Shown: positions 5,663-11,993 of the stretch, one piece after another
How positions within the stretch are numbered: position 1 is the first letter of the stretch
Layout: each line of letters starts with the position of its first letter
Assembly: GCA_964531735.1 (NCBI GenBank)
Contig: CAZHGD010000212.1
Location: forward strand, 1-11,993
Source of the DNA: CAZHGD01 sp964531735
Lineage (GTDB): Bacteria; Armatimonadota; UBA10988
Length of the DNA stretch: 11,993 nt
Reading direction: 5' to 3'
Translations under genes and position numbers: made by a program
Notes under the pieces: generated by a model
What the model saw: only the letters and a program-made list of their open reading frames with translations
Told to the model about the DNA's origin: nothing
Databases searched by the model: none

Positions 5663-6682
5663 ATGCGTAAGGTCACTGTGGCCCTGCTGTCTGGTCTCCT
5701 GCTCGCGACGCCGGGGCAGGCCGGGCCGCTGCACGACGCGGCGCGGCGCGGCGATGTTCACGCGGTGCGGGCAGTGCTCGACGGCGGCACGGACGTCAAC
5801 GCGCGTAACGACGACCGCTACGCGCTGACGGCGTTGACCATTGCCGCGGTCAACGATCACGCCGAAGTGGTCGGGCTGCTGCTCGACCGCGGGGCAGATC
5901 TCGAGGCCGTCGACAACTACGGCCTGACCGCGCTGCACCACGCCGCGCGGCTCAACCGCACTCCGGTGGTCGAGTTGCTGCTCGCGCGCGGCGCCAAGGT
6001 GAATGCCAGAGACACCGACGCCAACACGCCGTTGCACTTTGCCGCGGCCAACGCCCAGAGCCGGCGCACCCAGGCCGCGGTGGTCAAGCTGCTGCTGGAC
6101 AAGGGCGCGGACGCCAATGCGAGCAACGCCCGCGGCCTGGTGCCGCTGCGCTGGGCGGTGCGCTACCGGTATGCGGCCGTGCTGCAGTTGCTGCTCGTCA
6201 AGGGCGCTGACTGGCTGCCGCTGCACCGTGCCGCGGCGACCGGCCAGGTGGAGGCGGTCAAGAGCCTGCTGGAGAAGGGCGCCGACGTGCCGGCCCGTGA
6301 TGCAGACGGCTACACCGCGCTCCACGTGGCGGCCGCCTTCGGACAGACGGCGGCGGCTCAGTTGCTGCTGGCACGTGGCGCCCAGGTCAACGTCGTGGCC
6401 TGGTACCACCTGGCCCCACTGCACGATGCCGCCGACGGTGGGCACGCCGAGATCGTGGCGCTGCTACTGGCCAACGGCGCCGACGTCGATCCGCGCGACC
6501 GGCTCCAGCAGACGCCGCTGCACAAGGCCGCCACCCGCGGCCACGTGGCGGTGGCGAAGCTGCTGCTGGACAAGGGCGCCGACGTCAACGCCAAGGACGC
6601 CAACGGGCTCACGCCGCTGCGCCTGGCCGGCCGCGACGGCGCAGTGGCGGCGCTGCTGAAGGCGCGCGGCGGCCAGCGGTAG
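5663..6682 (+). CDS. Secreted ankyrin-repeat protein
   Basis: This 339-residue protein has an N-terminal signal peptide (MRKVTVALLSGLLLATPGQA, cut after Ala20) and then ankyrin repeats to the end. Nine repeats plus a short C-terminal cap are visible, with the TPLHxAA and LLLxxGAxVNAxD signatures best preserved in the last two. Ankyrin arrays bind other proteins and have no catalytic role; here the array should act in the periplasm or outside. Two irregularities are seen. Repeat 4 has a 5-residue insertion (about 129-135). Between repeats 5 and 6 the usual VNARDxDG loop is missing, an 8-residue in-frame loss at residue 183/184. The start is well supported: AGGAG at 5650-5654, 8 bases before the ATG. 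It is divergent from the 4703-5500 gene and converges with the 6718-7515 gene with a 35-base gap. The binding partner is unknown. Confidence 0.92.
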   Translation: MRKVTVALLSGLLLATPGQAGPLHDAARRGDVHAVRAVLDGGTDVNARNDDRYALTALTIAAVNDHAEVVGLLLDRGADLEAVDNYGLTALHHAARLNRTPVVELLLARGAKVNARDTDANTPLHFAAANAQSRRTQAAVVKLLLDKGADANASNARGLVPLRWAVRYRYAAVLQLLLVKGADWLPLHRAAATGQVEAVKSLLEKGADVPARDADGYTALHVAAAFGQTAAAQLLLARGAQVNVVAWYHLAPLHDAADGGHAEIVALLLANGADVDPRDRLQQTPLHKAATRGHVAVAKLLLDKGADVNAKDANGLTPLRLAGRDGAVAALLKARGGQR

Positions 6683-6717
6683 GTGGGGCCGTCCTCAGCG
6701 CCACCACGCCGGCTGGA

Positions 6718-7515
6718 TCAGTGCGCCGCGATGAACCCCTTCACCCAGCGGGCCTCCGGCTCGTGCAGGTCGATCAGGGTGCCCTTCAAGATGGAGTAGC
6801 CGGCGATCCGCCCGTCGGCCAGGGCTTCGGCCACCTTCTCCCACTGGAAGCGCAAGCAGTCCATCGGCATGGCGTCCGATATGGTGTAGTCGCGCAGGTA
6901 GCAGCCCATGACAATCGGGGTGTCGCCGAAGATGGCGCGGCACTCGTCCAGGTGGCGGTCGAGGTCGTAGACGTCCTTCGAGGCCCAGACCCAGAGGTTC
7001 ACGATGTCGAGCAGGTCGGTGAAGCCGCGCCAGTTGTCCGGCTTGAGTTCGTAGGTGTAGACCACGCCCCACCGCTTCAGCCGCGGGTTGACCGCGTGAG
7101 CCGCGGCGCCGACGGTGGCGTACTCGGCCGGCGTGATCTGCTCGGCAGTGATCTTGCCGTAGAGGTCGTCGTCGAAGACGCCGGTGACGTTCGGGAAGTC
7201 GAGCGACAGGCGCGCCACTCGTTCGGCCTCCGCGCACTTGCGCGCGATGGTGCCATCGTGCACCATGCCCATCGGCGACGCCTGGTCGTTGGCCGGCTTG
7301 CCGCTCTCCCACTTGGAGATGTCGCAGACGACTTCGTCCATGTCGGCGAGCTGTTCCATGCCCAACGGTGTGTTGGGCAGGAACATATAGCACGCTCGGC
7401 GCAGGCCGAACCACCGCGCGCCCTGGCCTACACCGAACATCGACAGCCGCGGCTGCGTGGTCGAATGACCTTCCCAGCACCAGCCGTAGTCGGCCAAGCG
7501 GCCACCAGTTGCCAT
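6718..7515 (-). CDS. TIM-barrel-like protein of unknown family
   Basis: This 265-residue protein has no signal peptide. I do not recognise a named family. The sequence shows a succession of hydrophobic strands ending in acidic or aromatic residues, as in (beta/alpha)8 barrels: TGVFDDDLYG (111-120), RWGVVYTYEL (148-157), IVNLWVWASKD (171-181), IVMGCYLRDY (201-210), and GYSILKGTLIDL (239-250). Asp115-Asp117, Glu156, Asp181 and Asp209 sit at strand ends, as catalytic or metal ligands would in a glycosidase-like or hydrolase-like barrel, but this is inference. GTG codons at 7521 and 7518 are possible starts. ATG 7515 is preferred because GGGGAG lies 7 bases before it. It is divergent from the GH13-like gene over 133 bases and may act on the same carbohydrate pathway inside the cell. 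Confidence 0.85.
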   Translation of the reverse strand: MATGGRLADYGWCWEGHSTTQPRLSMFGVGQGARWFGLRRACYMFLPNTPLGMEQLADMDEVVCDISKWESGKPANDQASPMGMVHDGTIARKCAEAERVARLSLDFPNVTGVFDDDLYGKITAEQITPAEYATVGAAAHAVNPRLKRWGVVYTYELKPDNWRGFTDLLDIVNLWVWASKDVYDLDRHLDECRAIFGDTPIVMGCYLRDYTISDAMPMDCLRFQWEKVAEALADGRIAGYSILKGTLIDLHEPEARWVKGFIAAH

Positions 7516-7587
7516 CACCACACTCCCCGGTGCGCCTCGTCACGGCGCCCTCGGCGCTGCGCTTGGCCAGAGCTGGGCCGGTCCCTG

Positions 7588-7613
7588 CAAGGAAACGCGC
7601 TTGGTGCGACCAA
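7588..7613. promoter_or_regulatory. Overlapping small inverted repeats in divergent control region
   Basis: The 133-base gap between the divergent TIM-barrel and GH13-like genes contains TTGGT-GCG-ACCAA (7601-7613). It also contains an overlapping CAAG ... CTTG pair (7588-7591 and 7600-7603). Further TTGGCC motifs lie at 7563-7568 and 7633-7638. These could be regulator sites controlling both genes, but the arms are only 4-5 bases. No convincing -35/-10 pair was found in either direction, and I place low weight on them. Confidence 0.22.
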
Positions 7614-7648
7614 CCTCCAGGGCGACGGTGAGTTGGCCGAGGATGTCC

Positions 7649-10600
7649 ATGACACGACGACCTGCGACGCGGTGCTGGCTGTGCTTGCTGCCGCTGGTGC
7701 CCGCGGCCCTGGCCGGAGCGGCGGAGCCGACGTTGTCCGCCACCAACGGGCGCCAGATCCTGAGCAACGGCCTGGTCGACCTGGCCTTCGACGGGCAGAC
7801 GGGGCGGCTGCTGGCCTACGGTCGTACACGCGGCGCGCTCGTGGCCGGCGGTCGGCCGGCCGAGCTGCAACTGAGTGACGGCGCCTGGCAGTCGTTCGGC
7901 GGGGCTCGACTGGTCGGCTGTCGATTGGCGGCCGAAGCCGCCCGCCCGGGGCCGTGGATCGTCGGCGCGCCGGCGGGCGGCAGCCCGGGGGGTTCGGTGC
8001 TGGCGCTGACCTGGGACGGCGGCGACTGGCAGCGGATTGAGCGGTGGCGGCTGTGGGCGGACTCCACCGTCGTGGCCCGCACCGTCGAGTGGGTCTGGCA
8101 CGGCCAGGCGCCGGTGACCGTGCGGGCGACCCGGTTCGAGCTGAACGGCTGCCGGGTGGGCGGGGCCAACGACTGTGAGCTGGTCTTGCCGCGGACCTTC
8201 CCGGTGGCCGTGAGGCCGTTCGGTCAGTTCCAGCCGGGCCGAGGCCACAACCTGGAGGGCGGCTCGACGACTAACCGGCTGGTGGTGGTTCGCAATGCCG
8301 CGGAGCGCCAGTCGCTGCTGGTCATGGTGGCCGCCGACGCCGAGCATGGCTGGGGCCAGGCTTTCGAGCAGCGCGGCGCGGCCGATGTGCAGCACGTGAT
8401 CGCCGCGCAGTTGGTGGTGCCGCCGGGCGGCCGGTTCGAGGTCGGGGCGCAACTCCTGGGTCTCGGCGGCGCCGAGCCGGGCGAGGTGGTCGAGCGGGCC
8501 TGGGAGATGTTCGACCGGGCGGGCCTGAAGAGCTGCGCGCGACCAGTGAAGGAACTGGACGAGGGTGCCATCTACAGCGCCCACCCGGGTGGCACCATCG
8601 GCTCCAACTTCCGTGACTGCGGCGGCTTCACGGCGTTCGCCCGGCGACTGCCGCGGCTCAAGCAGATGGGCTTCTCCATCGTGTGGTTGCTGCCGTTCTG
8701 GAAGGGGCCGGTCTACGCACCGATCCTCTATGACCAACTCGACGCGTCGCTCGGCACCGAGGCCGACCTGAAAGCGCTGGTGGACCAGGCCCACGCCCAT
8801 GGTCTGAAGGTGCTGGGCGATCTGGTGCCGCACGGTCCGCGCGAGGAAGGCGGGCTCGAGCAGCAGCATCCCGACTGGGTCACCCGCAATCCGGACGGGT
8901 CCATCTTCTACATGTGGGGCTGTCTGCAATGTGACTACGCGCACCCGGGCTGGCAGCAGTACATGGCCGAGCACGCCGTGGACTGGATGCGCCGCGTCGG
9001 CCTGGATGGCTACCGGGTCGACTGCGCCGGCGGCGGGCCGCCGAACTGGCGCCCCGCGCCTGGCTTGCGCCCGAGCATGTCCAGCGCCTATGGGGCCCGC
9101 AAGCTGTTGGCCACGGTGCGCGCGGCGATGCTGAAGTGCAATCCGAACGCGCTGCTGGTCATGGAGGGCACCTCGCCCGAGATGGCCGAGAGCGGCGACG
9201 TGGTCTACGACTTCCCCTGGGCCTACGACGTGTTGCCGAAGTCGCTGTCGATGCCGCCGGGCGAGTGGCTCGCGGCGGCGCGGCAGTGGCTGTGGTGGCA
9301 GAAGGCGTGGTACCCGCGCGGGACACGGTTCATGCGGTACTGCGAGAGTCACGACATGAGCAGTGCCACGCTGCGCTATGGCCCGACGCGGCATCGGTCG
9401 CTGCTGGGCCTCAACGGCCAGATCGACGGCGTGCCGATGGTTGTGGACGGCGAAGAGGTCGGTGTGGCCGACGCGTTTACGTCTTGGCGGCCGCGGGCGC
9501 TGCCGGGCGCGACCTCGGCCACCGTCGGCCCGGATGCGCTGTGGCAGCGACTCGACGCCGCGCCCGGTACGCCGTCGGCGGCACCGGCGCCGCCGGCCAC
9601 GCGACCGCGCGTGGTGGTCACCGCTGACCTGGTCACCGTGACGGACGCCGGCTACGTGCTGCAACTCGATCCGCGGCGCGGTGGCGCGATCGCGGGCAGT
9701 CGGTCGGCCGGTGCTGATGCCATCCGCGGGTCGAGCTTCGCCGAAGGCCGGCGCAAGCTGTTCATCGGCTCGCCGCCGCTCGACCTGTTCGCCGTGCCGG
9801 CGCAGGTGTCGGTCAGCGAGGAGGGCTCGGCGCAGGTGGTTCGGTTCCAATCGCAGGTCGGCACGCCGCCTCGCCTGGGTGTGGTCCGTACCTACCGCTG
9901 CCTCGCCGACGGCCAGGTGCAGGTGAGCACCGAGCTGACCGGTCTGGCGGACGGCGTGGAGCAGGTCAGTTCGATCCTGACCGAGGCCATCCGCGTGACG
10001 GGGGCCGGCGACTGGTCGGTCGAGACGACCGAAGGCAGGTTGCAGGAGCGCGGCGGTGTGGAGCGCGCCGAGAGTGCCCAGAGCTGGCGCTACCTGTACC
10101 CGCCGGCCGCGCGGTGGGATTCGCGGCTGTTGCCGCTGGCCGGCGCCGTCACGGCGGGCGGTGTGCGGTTCGCGGGCTTCGACGCCTCGGCGGCCGACTG
10201 GTGCCAGTCGGTGCGGCTGACCGCCGCGGGGCTGGAGATCCGCTGGCTCGACGGCCGGCCGACCAGTCTGGCGAAGGGCTCCTCGGTCACGCTGCGGTAC
10301 GTGCTGTGGCCGGGCCCCGGCGGTGTGGTGGCCGCCAAGCCCGCCGATCCGCGCCTGCACACCGAGGCTGGCAGCTACGTCTTCGAGAACCGGCACTACC
10401 GGCTCGCGCTCGGCCGCGCCGACGGCGGCGGCCTCCGTGAGCTGCGCCGGCGCGTAGGGCAGGGCTGGGGGCCGAACTTGGTCTCGGGTCTGGACACGTA
10501 CACCGATGTCGGTCTCTATGGCGACTCCCATGACCCGGCGGGCCGCGCGCACCGGACCAATGCTCGCAGTCGGGGCGATCTCGAGGCGGCGCTGCGGGTC

Positions 10601-11119
10601 AGGCACGAGGGCTCGGACCTGGTGCTCTGCTTCGAGGGCGCGATGCGCTCGGGCAGCAACGACAGCCTCGACGTGCAACGTCCGCTGACCTGGTACCGGC
10701 ATGAGTACCGGCTCAACGACACACCGACCATCCGGCTCGCCCTCGGTGTGCGGCCCCACGGGTCGCTCCCGCGCGAACCGGTCACTGCGTTCGTGTCGCA
10801 CACGCTGACCTTGCCCGACACCCGCGCCTGGCGAGCCGCTGCTGGCGATGGTGCCGCCGGCGCCGACTTCCCGGCGAAGTTCACCGACCGGCTGTGGCAG
10901 TCACGCGACCACCGCGGCTTGGCGGCCGACGGGCTGGAGTTCGCCGGCCGCGGCGGTCGGCTGTGCGTTCGCGTGACCGGCGGCGACGCGCTCCAGAACG
11001 TGTTCGTGCTGGGTGGCGGCGGGCAGGGCATGTTGTTCCTGGCCCCGTTCGACCTGCAGGCGGCGCCGATCGCTCCCCGCTGGTACCAGACGCTGCTGAC
11101 GCTCGAGGCGAAGGAGTAG
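7649..11119 (+). CDS. Large secreted GH13-like (alpha-amylase clan) multidomain enzyme
   Basis: This 1156-residue exported protein starts at ATG 7649, which has CGAGG 6 bases upstream; the frame is open earlier, but the signal peptide starts here (basic TRR, hydrophobic core 9-22, cut near Ala24). Residues 26 to about 300 are an N-terminal beta-sandwich. A catalytic barrel of about 305-615 carries all four GH13 regions: GDLVPHG (Asp391, His395), GYRVDCAGG (Arg456, nucleophile Asp458), VMEGTSPE (acid/base Glu506) and ESHDMSS (His568, Asp569). This predicts a retaining alpha-glucan or alpha-glycoside hydrolase or transferase. After a Pro/Ala-rich linker (about 635-650) come two more beta-sandwich regions, about 655-895 and 907-1156, which look like mutarotase-type accessory domains. 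Total length is about twice that of a simple amylase. The final domain resembles the downstream gene product. The exact substrate is unknown. Confidence 0.88.
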   Translation: MTRRPATRCWLCLLPLVPAALAGAAEPTLSATNGRQILSNGLVDLAFDGQTGRLLAYGRTRGALVAGGRPAELQLSDGAWQSFGGARLVGCRLAAEAARPGPWIVGAPAGGSPGGSVLALTWDGGDWQRIERWRLWADSTVVARTVEWVWHGQAPVTVRATRFELNGCRVGGANDCELVLPRTFPVAVRPFGQFQPGRGHNLEGGSTTNRLVVVRNAAERQSLLVMVAADAEHGWGQAFEQRGAADVQHVIAAQLVVPPGGRFEVGAQLLGLGGAEPGEVVERAWEMFDRAGLKSCARPVKELDEGAIYSAHPGGTIGSNFRDCGGFTAFARRLPRLKQMGFSIVWLLPFWKGPVYAPILYDQLDASLGTEADLKALVDQAHAHGLKVLGDLVPHGPREEGGLEQQHPDWVTRNPDGSIFYMWGCLQCDYAHPGWQQYMAEHAVDWMRRVGLDGYRVDCAGGGPPNWRPAPGLRPSMSSAYGARKLLATVRAAMLKCNPNALLVMEGTSPEMAESGDVVYDFPWAYDVLPKSLSMPPGEWLAAARQWLWWQKAWYPRGTRFMRYCESHDMSSATLRYGPTRHRSLLGLNGQIDGVPMVVDGEEVGVADAFTSWRPRALPGATSATVGPDALWQRLDAAPGTPSAAPAPPATRPRVVVTADLVTVTDAGYVLQLDPRRGGAIAGSRSAGADAIRGSSFAEGRRKLFIGSPPLDLFAVPAQVSVSEEGSAQVVRFQSQVGTPPRLGVVRTYRCLADGQVQVSTELTGLADGVEQVSSILTEAIRVTGAGDWSVETTEGRLQERGGVERAESAQSWRYLYPPAARWDSRLLPLAGAVTAGGVRFAGFDASAADWCQSVRLTAAGLEIRWLDGRPTSLAKGSSVTLRYVLWPGPGGVVAAKPADPRLHTEAGSYVFENRHYRLALGRADGGGLRELRRRVGQGWGPNLVSGLDTYTDVGLYGDSHDPAGRAHRTNARSRGDLEAALRVRHEGSDLVLCFEGAMRSGSNDSLDVQRPLTWYRHEYRLNDTPTIRLALGVRPHGSLPREPVTAFVSHTLTLPDTRAWRAAAGDGAAGADFPAKFTDRLWQSRDHRGLAADGLEFAGRGGRLCVRVTGGDALQNVFVLGGGGQGMLFLAPFDLQAAPIAPRWYQTLLTLEAKE

Positions 11120-11121
11120 CC

Positions 11122-11904
11122 ATGAAGACCATCACTGTGGCCCTGCTGCTGGCTGCCGCCCCCGTGCTGGCCAGGCCGGCGTTGACCAAGGGCGACGCGA
11201 CCTGGGTGGTGACCAATCAGCACCTGCGGCTGACCTTCGACAAGGCGGCCGGCGGCTGGCTGACACAGGTCGCCGGTGCGGACGGCAAGGTCTGGATCCA
11301 GTCGGGGTTCGGCTACAGCGACCACGGCTTGTTCGCCGATGGGCACTTTGTCGGCTCGTCACACGAGCGGCAAGCCACGCTGCAGGCGGACGAGCGCGGC
11401 GACGAGCTGACCGTGACGGCCAGCGGCCGGCCGCGGCCGGCACCGAACGACCCGATCCCGGCCGACGGTCTGGCCTATGAGCTGGCGGTGACCGTTGGCG
11501 ACGGCCGTGACGTGAAGGTCGCGGTGCGATGGCGGAGCCTGGTCGACCGGCCCTCGGTGCGCGGCTTCATGGCCGCGGTGTGGACCTTACCCAACATCAC
11601 CGAGTGGTATGCCGACACGGTGGACGGCCGCATCAACGAGTTGGCCGGCAGCGATCGCGGCTACCAGTCGGCCAACTGGCCCCTGGATCCCCAGCGGGCC
11701 CGGCTCGGTCTGGTCTACCGCGACGGCCGCCGGCTGGAACTGCTCGACCCGCGCCCGGCCGCCGGCCCGCTGATGAACGTGTTCAGCCACCATGGCGGTG
11801 GCGGTGCGGCGCTGTTCCTGGCCATGCTGGACGGCTCGCAAGCGCTGCCCTGGCCGGCCGGTCGGCCCTGGGAGACCGTCGCCACGCTGCGCCTGGTGCC
11901 GTGA
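11122..11904 (+). CDS. Secreted beta-sandwich protein, paralogue of the GH13 C-terminal domain
   Basis: This 260-residue protein has a signal peptide (MKTITVALLLAAAPVLA, cut near residue 17). The rest is rich in beta strands with no catalytic motif that I recognise. It aligns with residues about 907-1156 of the upstream enzyme: NQHLRLTFDKAAGGWLTQV (32-50) against NRHYRLALGRADGGGLREL, YSDHGLFADGH (65-75) against YTDVGLYGDSH, and NVFSHHGGGGAALFLAMLD near the end against NVFVLGGGGQGMLFLAPFD. It is therefore a free-standing copy of that mutarotase-like domain, possibly binding carbohydrate or partnering the enzyme. ATG 11122 follows the enzyme stop by 2 bases. Its ribosome-binding site AAGGAG (11111-11116) lies within the last codons of the upstream gene, so the two are co-transcribed and translationally linked. 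The upstream in-frame extension to 10894 is antisense-like shadow coding and is rejected. Confidence 0.9.
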   Translation: MKTITVALLLAAAPVLARPALTKGDATWVVTNQHLRLTFDKAAGGWLTQVAGADGKVWIQSGFGYSDHGLFADGHFVGSSHERQATLQADERGDELTVTASGRPRPAPNDPIPADGLAYELAVTVGDGRDVKVAVRWRSLVDRPSVRGFMAAVWTLPNITEWYADTVDGRINELAGSDRGYQSANWPLDPQRARLGLVYRDGRRLELLDPRPAAGPLMNVFSHHGGGGAALFLAMLDGSQALPWPAGRPWETVATLRLVP

Positions 11905-11993
11905 ATAGCTCACAGCACTGTAGGGTGTGCTTCCAGACTGTTGGGCCATGCTGGGCACGCCACCTCGGCCCCCGACTTCCTCGCTGCGGCGCA
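11905..11993. other. Right-end intergenic sequence, no supported gene
   Basis: These 89 bases follow the last gene. They contain a weak inverted repeat AGCAC (11914-11918)/GTGCT (11927-11931) with no T-run, so it is not a convincing terminator. A 15-codon open frame from ATG 11948 runs to the window edge but has no ribosome-binding site. Nothing else is recognisable. Confidence 0.5.

Noticed and set aside
7545..7557. GCGCC-CTC-GGCGC hairpin in the divergent gap
   Set aside because: Short GC-only stems are very common in this sequence and nothing ties it to a function.
7601..7648. Longer start for the GH13-like gene at 7601 or 7643
   Set aside because: These would place extra residues before the signal peptide; CGAGG is spaced correctly only for the ATG at 7649.
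6695..10801. Minus-strand open frame of 1368 codons antisense to the GH13-like gene
   Set aside because: It is Arg/His/Gln/Pro-rich with no domain pattern, lies over a gene with clear GH13 motifs, and also overlaps the 6718-7515 gene in another frame. Such frames are expected opposite GC-rich genes.
11914..11931. AGCAC/GTGCT hairpin as terminator after the last gene
   Set aside because: A 5-base stem with an 8-base loop and no T-run is too weak.
11948..11993. Possible start of a new + strand gene at the right edge
   Set aside because: Only 15 codons are visible, without ribosome-binding site; Pro/Arg-rich codons are typical of noncoding GC-rich sequence.

Overview
This is a GC-rich bacterial chromosomal window: third codon positions are overwhelmingly G or C, and there are long spurious open frames on the opposite strands. 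Single-domain environmental enzymes (a Gfo/Idh/MocA dehydrogenase, large secreted carbohydrate-active proteins with mutarotase-like beta-sandwiches, a secreted ankyrin protein) sit beside TauE/SafE permeases. That mix suggests a free-living environmental lineage such as Planctomycetota, Armatimonadota or a related group. This is an inference from gene style only. There is no rRNA, tRNA, CRISPR array, transposase or phage gene, and no gene-free stretch longer than about 165 bases.

Left part (1-3575). The 3' end of an unidentified + strand gene (1-537) meets a three-gene minus-strand operon head to tail. That operon reads a stand-alone tandem-GAF sensor (1625-2671), a TauE/SafE permease (842-1621) and a DUF1634 small membrane protein (534-845), with 3-base and 4-base junctions. 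A second TauE/SafE permease (2751-3575) is transcribed divergently from the GAF gene, behind a good sigma70-like promoter. The likely theme is signal-controlled export or uptake of a small anion (sulfite/sulfonate type), with two permeases sharing one control region.

Middle part (3597-7515). A minus-strand Gfo/Idh/MocA oxidoreductase (3597-4595) has its own promoter candidate and a 14-base perfect palindrome in its leader. Upstream of it is an unrecognised protein with a region resembling RNA 2'-phosphotransferase/ADP-ribosyltransferase folds (4703-5500). A secreted ankyrin-repeat protein (5663-6682) is divergent from that gene. A cytoplasmic TIM-barrel-like protein of unknown family (6718-7515) follows on the minus strand.

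Right part (7649-11904). A two-gene + strand operon encodes a very large secreted GH13-like (alpha-amylase clan) enzyme with flanking beta-sandwich domains, followed after 2 bases by a secreted 260-residue protein. By direct comparison the small protein is a paralogue of the last roughly 250 residues of the enzyme. The pair looks like an exported glycan-processing enzyme and a free-standing copy of its accessory domain. The TIM-barrel-like gene is divergent from this operon and might be functionally linked, but nothing proves it.

The strongest candidates for something undescribed are the GH13/free accessory-domain pair and the tandem-GAF plus double TauE/SafE module. No complete new defence, mobile or biosynthetic system is evident.
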